A stretch of 43,066 bases of DNA from Basidiobolus meristosporus CBS 931.73 (lineage: Eukaryota > Basidiobolomycota > Basidiobolomycetes > Basidiobolales > Basidiobolaceae), in NCBI GenBank assembly GCA_002104905.1, contig MCFE01000708.1, positions 1 through 43,066 on the forward strand, given 5' to 3'. Below, piece by piece: positions 21,766-31,110 of the stretch. Numbering within the stretch: position 1 is the stretch's first letter; each line of letters opens with the position of its first letter. A model generated the notes under the pieces. The model was not told where the DNA came from, made no database searches, and saw nothing but the letters and a program-made list of their open reading frames with translations. The translations under genes were made by a program, and so were the position numbers.

Positions 21766-24700
21766 ATGCCACGTACAAAGTCAACATCGACTAAACGCAG
21801 TCTGAGCCTTACGCATACCTCATGGGTGTTTAGTAAGCCTCCACCGCTGCCAGAAGCGTTAAGCCAGGAAAATGTTATACAAACGCGGATGGCAGACTCA
21901 GTGTCCCACTCAGCATTAGAAACATTGTCGTTATTGCAAGTCAGTGTAGACAAGGGAACGGGTAGACCAGAAACCACTGAGAATACCCTCTATGCTGAAA
22001 ACTTATCCGAGTCGCCTACATCGTATAATACATTTTTTGGCAGCAATGAGAACGATGATCAGGGTGAGGATGGCCAACAACCTGCTCAGGCAGAGGATAT
22101 CACACCCTCTGTGCCGGTTGCATGCAACACCTCACTTAGTGTTAAATATACTTCCACTTTCAGTTCGTCCACAAGCTTGACTTCAGATGTATCAGGTGTT
22201 CACACACCATCGTTTTGTGGAAGTTTTGAGCAGCCCACGCCAATAGAAAGCGAGTACTCCCTTAACATGGCGTCGCTCAACCTCGCTAACCAGAAGCTTA
22301 GCCAGGCGAAGAGGATGCACAGGACCTCGGCGCCGACAATTCAACTTCAATTTGGTGATGACTGGAATACAGATAATGATTCACACACCTTTACTAAACC
22401 CAACAGCGCACAAGTGGAGGATCACGATACCCTTGAGCCCGGAAACAATCCCACTGAAACCCATGAAAAATCGTACCAGATTGCTCAAGAGATCTTGAAC
22501 AGTGAGAGGACATATGTGAAAGGGCTCCTGATGATTCAAAAGGTAATTCACCTAGCATGTTTGTCGAGCGGTTGTCTAACAGGATGGGTCAGGTTTTTTT
22601 GTGCCCATTGTTGGAATCACTGGCCACCGAAAGTCCGATTCTACCGCGGAACTCAATCACCCGGATATTCTCCAACATTCTCGACATTGTAAACCTAAAC
22701 AGAGAGTTGCTAAAACAGTTGGAGGAGCAGATCGCAACCTCGCCGCCGAGCCAGGTTTCTGCAAAGATTGCCAAGATCTTTCTGGATATTGTTAGTCCCT
22801 TTTGTCACTTCCGCCAATGCCAACTCTAAGCTGATCCTCCTCAGTCTCCTTTCCTTAAAATGTACTCTATGTACGCACGAAACTTCAGTAATGCCATAAC
22901 CACCGTGTCCACCCATTCCAACCAGAATTCCGCTTTTGCCAGATTCATCTCCGTAAGGCTCCTTGTCTTTACTCTACGCCCACGGCTCGACACCTAACAC
23001 CCCCTCAAACCCGCAGGTAGCAAATGACCTCCCGGAGTGTGGCTCGCTTCGCTTCGAAAGTCACCTGATCCTGCCAGTGCAGCGTATCCCTCGGTAATTC
23101 TCGCCAAACAGCATCCTCGCGGAATCCCATATTCTCATGTTGCGTTATTTAGCTACGAGATGCTGCTGAGGCAACTGATGAAAAGCGTTGGCAACGAACA
23201 CCCTGACTATGCGTCGTTAACTAAAGCGTTGCATTATGTTGAAGACGGTACCGTACATCCTTTGCGTTCTGTTCGAGTCGGTTCCCTAACATTGGCCCGC
23301 CTCAGTGGCGAAGTATGTGAATGAGATGATTCGAGCTGGCGAGCAGTCCATCATCATGATTCAGATCCAAAAGTCCCTCACAGGGTTGTCCGAGGTAGAA
23401 ATTCCCGAGTAGCTTCAGTTGCCTCAGTGGTCGCTAACTCTTAGAGATCATCAGAACCTCTTCGTGCCAGGAAGAACGTTCATTCACCGAGGATCTGCAA
23501 AAAAAGTATATGATCTTGAGTTCAGTCGCCTCGCCGTGTATCTAATGACTATAGTATAGATCTGCCGGAAAAGCCACCAGCTGCGAAAGTTCTTCCTATT
23601 CACCGATATCCTAATCTACGCCAGCCCCAGTATTGTGGGGGGCTCGTATTCATTTAAGCGTAAGTTGTCGCTGCGTGAGCTTCACATATCCGATATTCCA
23701 GACGAAGAAGGTAATGCTATCCATGGCTTCCTTTTCAGGGATCCTACTAAGGTATCTCATCTATAGGGGAGCCGAACAACCGTTTCAAGATCAGCAGCCG
23801 CGAAAAGTCCTTTGTACTCTATGTTGGTAGGTGATTCATTGCAGTCGTGTTGGTATATGCTCGCTTCATTGAGTCTCTGCCCAGAACATCCCAAACAGAA
23901 GGAGGAGTGGATCAACCTGGTCCAGTCGGCCATTCAGAATTTGCAGGGGTCAATAGTACCTGACGGAAACATAAATCCCTCTAACATACCGGCCGAGTTC
24001 AAAGAGCATCTAAAGGAAACCATCTTTAGGCAGCAGGTTACGGAGCCCGCTATAGTCAAGGATTACTATTCTCCAGTTTGGGTAAGGAGGTTTGGCTCTG
24101 GGGCGTCCAAGAACCTATGCTAAAATCCTCCTCAGGTTCCTGATAGTGAGGCATCGAATTGCGCATGTTGCAATGAGCCATTCAACCCAGTCACTCGTCG
24201 CAGACATCATTGCAGGTAATGGCTGGGCTGCCACTAATTACCGAACTCGATATTAATCAGCTATTCACTTCAGATTGTGTGGAAAGGTGATTTGCCATGG
24301 CTGTTCTTCAAAGGTACCTTGTTTCTGACCGAACCGCCCTGAGGCAATCTAACGGCTATCCCAGAGATTCGTAATTCCTGGCAAATACGGGGACGACTAC
24401 AGAATCGAGAGGATATGTGACCCTTGCTACAACGTAAAATTCGACGACCAGACCCAACAGGACTTCTCTGCAGCACCACCCGCTCAGCGGGTAAAAAATA
24501 AGCGTATCAAAGAGCTGGCAATCCCCGATAAAAACGCGGAGAATCGACGACATAGCTTCATCTCGGAATTCTCGAGAGTGATTAACCCGGATGGAAAGGG
24601 CGGCATTATTGATTCGATTCGGTCGCAGAGAGTACGTGGTGGAATCAAACTTGTCGCAGTGCTAGTGCTGACATGTTCTCTTATTAGACAAGAGCGATGA

Positions 24701-25234
24701 CCATGATCGAGTCTGGTTTGAGGGCCTCCTTCCACGGTGGCTCCACTCCTATCTTGAATTTGTCCTTTATGCTGAAGAAGAAGTGTGACTTGTGTCTGGA
24801 GGAATTCTCCATTTTCAGATGGCGGGTAAGTGGCTAATAACATCAACCCAGGGAAGCATGGTGGTAATTCTGGTCTTCAAGAACGACTGCAGCAAATGCA
24901 AGCGAACTATATGCTTCGATTGTTTGAGCAAGCAGGCAGGCTGTAAATTTAAAACCTTTAACCACGAGCAGGAGAAAGTGGATGATTTTGTAAAAATGAA
25001 CCCAGGAATGTTTGAGGGCTACTTCGACGAGACATCCAAGCTCTGTGATCCCTGCTCTCGAGGTAGCTTGTCGTGAACGGTCACCTTCGTAAGGCCTCAG
25101 CACTAACGATTTCCGCCCTAGGGATCCCGCGATCACAGGTCCAAGTCGACGAAAATGGTGGCGGATGGAGCATTGTCACCACGAAGCCCTCTGAGGCTGG
25201 CCGCCGCTCGAGTGAGTCGGATGACACCGGCTAG
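21766..25234 (+). CDS. Rho guanine-nucleotide exchange factor: DH-PH-FYVE plus a second FYVE-like finger (FGD-like)
   Basis: I assemble 16 exons into 881 residues: 21766-22542, 22593-22790, 22845-22952, 23017-23093, 23153-23247, 23306-23408, 23445-23505, 23560-23710, 23767-23826, 23885-24081, 24136-24215, 24274-24313, 24365-24631, 24688-24825, 24882-25062, 25122-25234. Introns are 50-64 nt, except intron 6 (36 nt), which is the least certain. Residues 1-235 are Ser/Thr-rich and disordered. The DH domain is about 236-450 (EILNSERTYVKGLL, SNILDIVNLNRELLKQLE, HLILPVQRIPRYEMLLRQL), then PH about 455-600 (FFLFTDILIYAS, EHPKQKEEWINLV). FYVE is about 609-680 (WVPD, RRRHHCR, ERICDPC). A second eight-cysteine finger sits at 771-842. 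It should activate a Rho/Cdc42-type GTPase on PI3P-positive endosomal membranes, by analogy with the FGD family. ATG at 21766, TAG at 25232-25234. Confidence 0.9.
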
Positions 25235-25609
25235 AAGCAGGCGTATGTGCATGCGGTTTGTATTTTTTATTGGCTTGTTCATAGAAAATGCCCTCGCCAG
25301 ACCACTGATATCGGTTACTTGTATCTATTGTGCTATTCCACGAACCATCTTTCTTTGTAAAAATCATCGTTTCATGTTGTAACTATAAATATTTAACTTG
25401 ATACTGATCTATTCACCCAACAACCCTAACAAACCCGACGCCCCTTCATACTGCCGCCAAAGGCAATACCACGATCATGTTCCTTGCTACTCGTTCGCAC
25501 AGGGGTACCATTTTTACTACGATTTCAACAAATTGACCGGCTGGTTAGGGCTTGACATTCATCAAGGACCTGTGCGGTTTAATCATAAACACAAGTTCCG
25601 TTTCAGGGT
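25235..25609. other. Convergent 3' spacer
   Basis: 375 bases between the ends of the Rho-GEF and the RPS11 gene. No gene seen. Confidence 0.5.
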
Positions 25610-26058
25610 TTAGAATTTGGCGAATTGCTTGCTGCCTTGGACTTTCTCCTGAACCTTGAGAACGTTGAAACGCACGGTCTTCGACAATGGGCGGCATTGG
25701 CCAACGGTGACAACATCCCCGTCTTTAACGCGGAAGCAGGGAGACAAGTGAGCGGCAAGGTTCTTGTGGCGCTTCTCGTAACGGTTGTACTTGGGGATGT
25801 AGTGGAGGTACTCACGACGAATGATGATGGTGTTCTTCATCTTGGTGGAGATGACAACTCCGGAGAGGATACGGCCACGAATGCTAACGTCCCCGTGAAA
25901 GGGCACTTCTTGTCAATGTATGTCCCCTCGATAGCTTCCTTCGGGGTTTTGAAGCCAAGAGCAACGTCTTTGTACCAACGGAGGTTACGGGTTTTCTTGG
26001 CACCAACTACCTTGGGGTTCTGGAAAATCCCGACTTGCTTTTGGAAAGCTCTTTCGAC
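25610..26058 (-). pseudogene. RPS11: 40S ribosomal protein S11 (uS17), frameshifted as read; first exon not located
   Basis: The minus strand encodes nearly all of uS17. After an acceptor (GGATTATAG, intron ending at 26059) the frame reads [16 protein letters not shown], then [20 protein letters not shown]. Then, one base out of frame, it reads [56 protein letters not shown] and ends QFAKF with TAA at 25612-25610. The two halves differ by one missing G in the C4 run at 25891-25894 of the plus strand. Every family-conserved block on both sides is intact, so selection has held until very recently; a homopolymer sequencing error is the simplest explanation and a young pseudogene the alternative. 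The first exon (a few N-terminal residues with the ATG) must lie upstream of 26059, but I found no convincing ATG plus donor. uS17 binds 18S rRNA in the small subunit. Confidence 0.8.
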
Positions 26059-27098
26059 CTATAATCCGGGTAAAAGGGTACATATCAATATCCGGTCCTT
26101 GGATGGTACACACACTGGTGATGTTTCTCTCAGAACTCGGGCTTCTGTTGAATCATCCACTTCGCGGATATCATGAATCCATCGATTTCAAACAACACCC
26201 GCGAAGGCCCCCGTTCCGAAACGACGCATGGCACATCTGAATCCCACCATCGCATTCACAGTGCGAAGTGTTTGGTGGTTTTGCCTGCTCGAACATACCA
26301 GAATCGGCTCAAATTCGAGGACGGGATTAACTCCAGAAGGAAGTGGGAAGAGCTTACCAACGTGTTCGATCGGGATATTAGCTCCGGCTTACAAGCCAAT
26401 GGATAGGGTCACATGACCCAGCTTGCGCGACACTCATCACGAGCAGTCATGAATATCGAAACGAGTGGAGCTGGAGAATCAACATTGCTGCAGCATGTCC
26501 GTTGGTGGCAAACTGCCACCGAATAGTAGCGCACCTAGCGCGCTACCAAAGTACATCCTGGAGGTGACTGAGCCCCAACACCGTCGTCTATTTTGGTATC
26601 GCAGAGGAGAGGCGGCGAAAGCCCAGTTTACTGGCGGATCTCAGTTCCCTGATATAAATATTGATCAATTAGGCGCTCCGCCTGGGATATTAAGTTGGAG
26701 GATCGCCAACATATTGGTCGGAGCCACCGTATTGCAAATGACCGCGCCCGACGGAGAGGGGACTGTATCATCCCTCAGGCACGTTTGTGGTAACGTGGTT
26801 ACCCGCCAGAGTATCTTTGCCGCAAGATTTGCCAACACCCCGCCTAGTTTAGGGAACCATTGGTGAATCCATTCGCTGATATTAATAAAGAGATGAGTTT
26901 GTGAAAAACGTGCATTTTCGCTGCTCGATTTCTCCATTTGTTTAAGCTATATTGAGTAATATGCCACCGGTGGTGTCGCCATTTAAGTTTCTCTGTAAAG
27001 AGATTCCATTTACCAATGACAAAGCAAAGCAAATGGGGCTGATTTGTTGTATTTAAGCCTTGGGGGGCAAGAATCTAGAGGTGGTCAAGAATCCAACT
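26059..27098. other. Intron/upstream region of RPS11 and promoter of the PPxY gene
   Basis: It probably contains the missing first exon and first intron of RPS11 on the minus strand. A plus-strand open frame at 26495-26866 is listed separately. Otherwise nothing recognised. Confidence 0.4.
26495..26866 (+). CDS. Hypothetical protein, weak support
   Basis: An ATG-started open frame of 123 residues ending in TGA. I recognise no family, signal peptide or membrane segment. It lies just upstream of RPS11 on the opposite strand, so it may overlap that gene's promoter or first intron. Its base composition is GC-richer than the flanks (GCGCACCTAGCGCGC). No splice signals extend it. It may be chance. 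Confidence 0.2.
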   Translation: MSVGGKLPPNSSAPSALPKYILEVTEPQHRRLFWYRRGEAAKAQFTGGSQFPDINIDQLGAPPGILSWRIANILVGATVLQMTAPDGEGTVSSLRHVCGNVVTRQSIFAARFANTPPSLGNHW

Positions 27099-27578
27099 AT
27101 GGAGCTCTCCACATCAACCGGTCTACTTCCCCCGACCTTCTCAACCTTCCACCATGTCCCGCTTTCCCATCCACAGTTCCAACCCCAGCATGAAAGCACG
27201 GGACCAAACTCAGAGAATAGCCACACCTTCAAGCACATCGTGATACCTATGATGGTTGGTCTGGTTCTCCTGCTAATTGGTACCGTACTTTACATTCGCC
27301 ATCGATACGTTCACTTCAAGAAATCTCAAGCCTCTGTTCACACATACATGGATCACGCGATTCATGGTTACCCAGTGGCGGACGAGATGTTGCCGCCGTA
27401 CAGCCAGGAGGGGCTGAGCGTCCCTGCTGCCATTGCTCAAAAGATCACTCGATGCACTCATCAGTGCGTGCTGTATGGGGTGACCAACGATGCAAATCAG
27501 CCAGGCGGATTTTCTCACGGAGGTGTTTCACCACCACCTTACCAAGTTGCAGCGTCTAGCAATTTACCTCGCAATTAA
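27099..27578 (+). CDS. Single-pass membrane protein with a PPxY motif
   Basis: The frame opens at ATG 27099 (MELSTSTG); an in-frame TTG 39 bases upstream is ignored. It is 159 residues, TAA at 27576-27578. Residues about 1-45 are Ser/Thr/Pro/His-rich and lack a cleavable signal. One hydrophobic segment (HIVIPMMVGLVLLLIGTVLY, about 45-64) is followed at once by basic RHRYVHFKK, so type III topology with the C terminus in the cytosol is likely. The cytosolic tail carries LPPYS and a true PPxY (SPPPYQ) near the C terminus. PPxY motifs in membrane proteins bind WW domains of Rsp5/NEDD4-type ubiquitin ligases, so a role as a ligase adaptor or trafficking substrate is inferred. No family recognised. 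It could contain an unrecognised short intron in the tail. Confidence 0.55.
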   Translation: MELSTSTGLLPPTFSTFHHVPLSHPQFQPQHESTGPNSENSHTFKHIVIPMMVGLVLLLIGTVLYIRHRYVHFKKSQASVHTYMDHAIHGYPVADEMLPPYSQEGLSVPAAIAQKITRCTHQCVLYGVTNDANQPGGFSHGGVSPPPYQVAASSNLPRN

Positions 27579-27941
27579 CAGGGCACCTTGCATCAGTGAC
27601 TTGGGCTTCAAGTGGCCATGTTCTAACCCTAGATGGCCTCCATTCCATCATATCTATCAGCACGCAAGCTGGTCACATTTGCCTATCGTTCACAAGGGTT
27701 CAAGTTGACCGGTTCGCAAGGAGCAACATGGTGTAGGACTACTCTTGAATGAATCATACAAACAACAGTCAGGTGCTCTGACGCTGGACTCGGCAGAATG
27801 AGTAATTATTGAATGTAGCATTTAAATACAGCAATATCACACGGGATGGATTACATAGCGATAAGGGTAGTTTCAACAATTCAGAAGATAAACTCCAAAC
27901 AATGTGAAATTTTCAAAAGCATTCTCTATCTAACACTGAGC
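27579..27941. other. Convergent 3' spacer
   Basis: 363 bases between convergent genes. Nothing recognised. Confidence 0.5.
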
Positions 27942-28358
27942 TCAAGGGGAAATGTACTGACTCTCAAATATCAAAGGCTTACTTTCCTCGTGCATGTTCT
28001 TTCGTACTCTAGGCCTTTCTGCATTGTAGGAGTGGTCTTCGTGGGCGGGCTGACTATGGCGAAAAGAACGCGTCTCCCTATGGTCAAAGGCTTGCATGGT
28101 GACTTTCTTGCGCTGTTTGGTGGCGGGCTTTGGGGGCTGGAGACCGGCGATTTCTCTGAACACCCCAATTTTGGAGAGAATAAGCTTCCAAACAACGTAC
28201 CATGCTGCGGAAGAAGGGCGTTCGTGAGTATGCTCCGCACGTCTGGGAACAATGCAAGTAAAGTGGGGGATCTTACCGGAAAAGATGCAGAAAATAACGA
28301 ATAGTAGTACGGCAATTGTAGCGCCTACGGTGCGAATGGTTTGAGCTAGCCACTCCAT
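27942..28358 (-). CDS. SMIM13-like small integral membrane protein, two exons
   Basis: Exon 1 (28358-28277) joins exon 2 (28204-27942) over a 72-nt intron (GTAAGA donor, TCCGCAG acceptor) in phase 1, giving 114 residues from ATG 28358 to TGA 27944. One N-terminal membrane segment (about 11-27, TVGATIAVLLFVIFCIF) runs into WYVVWKLILSKIGVFREIAG. This reproduces the hallmark of animal SMIM13 (membrane segment, then G-W-Y-F-V-W, L-S-K-F, LRE). The signature is split by the intron and appears only after splicing, which supports the model. The tail is basic and disordered. SMIM13 has no known function; ER or endosomal membrane location is a guess. A second donor-like GTAAGC at about 27983 could change the last dozen residues. 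Confidence 0.75.
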   Translation of the reverse strand: MEWLAQTIRTVGATIAVLLFVIFCIFSGKIPHFTCIVPRRAEHTHERPSSAAWYVVWKLILSKIGVFREIAGLQPPKPATKQRKKVTMQAFDHRETRSFRHSQPAHEDHSYNAERPRVRKNMHEESKPLIFESQYISP

Positions 28359-29126
28359 GCCTGCATTAAAGGAAAAAAGGGAACCCAACTAAAAAGAAGC
28401 GGACTTGGTGAAAGAATGAATGAGAAAAGTGATGGTTAATCTTAAGTATATTAATGGGATTCCTGCTGTGACTACATATGATGAGGGTTGTTTCATTTGG
28501 CAGCGTGGATCAGATACACACCTCAGTCCCAACGCTGGAGTTGATCGCAAATCATTTCATGAGGTTAACAGTAGCTTCAATGATGGATGATGGAAGATGG
28601 ATAATTTCCTAGGAAATCCATTGCCTGGTTTCACGAGTGCCCAGCTGATATTGGATTGCGTGAAACTCATATAATGGGATTTCCATTGATGGTTGCTTCC
28701 ACACCAAGTGCTGTGACTACTGGTGAATACGATACCGATAATAATAATATCGAAAGGCAGTGCCATCCGATCATGTGATGCACCGACCTTCATAGGCTCC
28801 TCCTGCTGACCCCAGTATTAAGCTGGGTCAGGCCTCATTCACATCTTTTATCACTTATAAGTCTGATCAATCTCATTACCCGCCGAGTATCTAAAATGCG
28901 GTTACTTCTAATGGCAGCTCAGCGTGCTTCCAATTCAGGACTGAGCCAACGCACACATCGATTAGGTGTCTCAGATGTTTTCGGGCGGATAAATGCAAGG
29001 AGTCATTTGATTAGAAATCACCACTCATCTTATTCGGCTCGTGAATTGCACCATGATCATGTCCCAAGTATCTATATTACCCGAATACGCCTCTAGCATT
29101 GCTGTAACTAATCTTTCTCTTCGGAT
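28359..29126. other. Divergent promoter region (SMIM13-like / NPY1)
   Basis: 768 bases between two divergent starts. Open frames inside (28557-28793 minus, 28896-29096 plus) are not supported. Nothing else recognised. Confidence 0.45.
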
Positions 29127-30303
29127 ATGGCTTCGGAAGAACACCTCCGCTTGGTAGAAGCCTCCCCCAACTTCTTTTCCGGAAGCAACTTGAACCGGTA
29201 TACTCCTCTGTTCGTTTTTGCTTACTATCGAGTACTCAATTGCTTCGTTCAGTCTTAGTGAACGCCGTACGGACAATCCTTTCCTCTCCGCAGCATTGAC
29301 CTCCCCAAATTCCCGCTTCTTGCTACTGTCCAACGGTAACCCATTAGCTCAAACGAAGCCTGCTAAACTCCATTGGCTGCCATATGAGTATGTCCGAGAA
29401 GCCATCGGCAATCCCTTCAGCAACCAAGGTAGGCAAGAATATCCGAAGGGTACTCATCTGATCTTCTTAGGGGCTGAAAAAAGCAAAACCGAAGACGCCG
29501 CATATTATTGGGCTCTGGACGTATCGCCAATGCCTTCCCTGGAAGATTCCTTTGCCCGTGTCCGGCAAGCAGCTGAAAGTGAGGTGCACAAATTCATTCC
29601 TACTCGACCAGTCTCTTTCAAGCTACCTCGAGGGGATGCTGCCATCCTAGCGCAAGCCAGGGCCATGATCGACTGGCACGTCCGGAATCAATATTGCCCC
29701 TCCTGTGGTAGACATACTTTCATGACTGATGCAGGATACAAGCGTACTTGCCAACCAGCACCCTCTGCTCAAACCTCGGATGGACGGCCACCATGCATAT
29801 CACCAAAAGGGATCCATAACTTTTCGTACCCTCGGACCGATCCTGTTGTGATCATATGTACTATATCGCCCCAAGGAGATAGGATTCTTCTTGGCCGACA
29901 AAAATCGTGGCCGCCGGGGATGTATTCGTGTGTAGCAGGCTTCGTCGAGCCGGGTGAATCTCTGGAGGAGGCGGCTAGGCGGGAGGTACGGGAGGAAACC
30001 GGAGTCATTCTTGGCACAGTCATGTATCATTCTAGTCAGCCTTGGCCTTTCCCAAACAGCCTCATGGTTGGTTGCATAGGCAGAGCCCTAAGTGAGCAAA
30101 TTCAGTTGGAAGATTTGGAGTTGGACGATGCAAAGTGGTTCACGCGTGAAGAGGTTCTTAGCGGACTCCAGAATCCAATTGAGATTACCACCAAGGCAGA
30201 GCTCGATCCGGATCAACTTCGTCTACCTCCAGGAACAGCAATTGCACATCAAATCATCCGAACCTGGGCAAAGAATGAAATCGCACCCCCCTCCAAAATC
30301 TAA
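29127..30303 (+). CDS. NPY1: NADH pyrophosphatase, Nudix hydrolase (NPY1/NUDT12/NudC family), two exons
   Basis: ATG at 29127. Exon 1 (29127-29197) joins exon 2 (29253-30303) over a 55-nt intron (GTATAC donor, TTCAG acceptor) in phase 2, giving 373 residues. The join restores the family N terminus FFSGSNLNRLSERR followed by FLSAALTSPNSRFLL. A zinc ribbon uses C172, C175, C190 and C205 (YCPSCGRHTF). The Nudix box runs from about 253 (GFVEPGESLEEAARREVREE) with the catalytic REEx glutamates, and the NADH-specific SQPWPFPNSLM signature is at about 285-295. The enzyme cleaves NADH or deaminated NAD into NMNH and AMP and can remove NAD caps from RNA. The last three residues, SKI, resemble a variant PTS1 signal, matching the peroxisomal location of yeast Npy1 and human NUDT12. 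Confidence 0.95.
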
Positions 30304-30705
30304 TCGAACCTGTTTAGCTAGATCCTTTGGACACCATACCCCTGCAGCCAGATCTTTATAAACTCCCCTACAATAGGAATGGATATGATCATTGCTTAAC
30401 ACGTAGTCTCTTTGTGCAAATGGCCATCTTTTCTCGGTCTCTGCAAACTCGTGACAAGAGATGAGGCCCGCTTTTCCAGAGCTCAGCATACCCGAGCATG
30501 GTAGCACAGGTTTATGATCTCTGGGCCCAATGTGGATATTTGTGTATATATATATGGTTAATACCCAAGCTCTGCTACTCCTGCCATTGAGCCTGATGGT
30601 TTAGCAATGGCCTTGATATAGACATTACAACATCAGCGATGATGTCAACCCGTAGGTTGATGTCATGGTGGCATGGAGCAATATCACTCATATAGCATCT
30701 ACAAC
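30304..30705. other. Intergenic
   Basis: About 400 bases between two plus-strand genes. It includes a (TA)n run at about 30543-30552. No gene recognised. Confidence 0.45.
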
Positions 30706-30716
30706 GTATATATACT
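30706..30716 (+). promoter_or_regulatory. TATA-like box
   Basis: GTATATATACT about 50 bases upstream of the ATG at 30763, within the range for a fungal TATA element. Confidence 0.45.
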
Positions 30717-30762
30717 CCCACCTCAATATCGCCAATTAGCCACTCTCACCCCATTTCAGATC

Positions 30763-31110
30763 ATGAATCCCATCAAGACTTTATCCTACAAGCTTCCTTT
30801 GCGCACTTCCCTAATTGGTTCGCGTATATGTCGACCCTTGAGTACCAAGGCTAACGAGCCAAAGTTCCCATCAGGCACTGTGGAGACCATGCTGGAGCAA
30901 TCCAAAGAGCAACAAAGCAGCGATCAGGAGGCACCTCTTCTGAAAGCCAAAGACTTCGTCGGCACCAACGATCCCGCCCCAGGGAAGATCGGAAACGACA
31001 GCTTTATCTCCCCAGAGGAGTATGAAGAGGAGGTAAAGGAAATGAAGCGGAAGCAGGATATCCAGAACTCCATAGAGATTGGCAGTGAAAATAGAAGTCA
31101 AAGCTCCTAA
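30763..31110 (+). CDS. Small protein with presumptive mitochondrial targeting sequence
   Basis: 115 residues from ATG 30763 to TAA 31108-31110. The first ~29 residues (MNPIKTLSYKLPLRTSLIGS, then RICRPLST) contain Lys and Arg but no acid and form an amphipathic presequence, with a plausible cleavage site near RPLSTKA. The remainder is acidic and hydrophilic and ends in a charged helix (SPEEYEEEVKEMKRKQDIQ). Frames upstream of the ATG are open but start without an ATG. I do not recognise the family. A small soluble matrix or inner-membrane-associated factor is the most that can be inferred. Confidence 0.6.
   Translation: MNPIKTLSYKLPLRTSLIGSRICRPLSTKANEPKFPSGTVETMLEQSKEQQSSDQEAPLLKAKDFVGTNDPAPGKIGNDSFISPEEYEEEVKEMKRKQDIQNSIEIGSENRSQSS

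Noticed and set aside
26173-26406. Open plus-strand frame as a separate gene next to RPS11
   Set aside because: It lies antisense to the expected first intron/exon of RPS11, shows no motif and is short.
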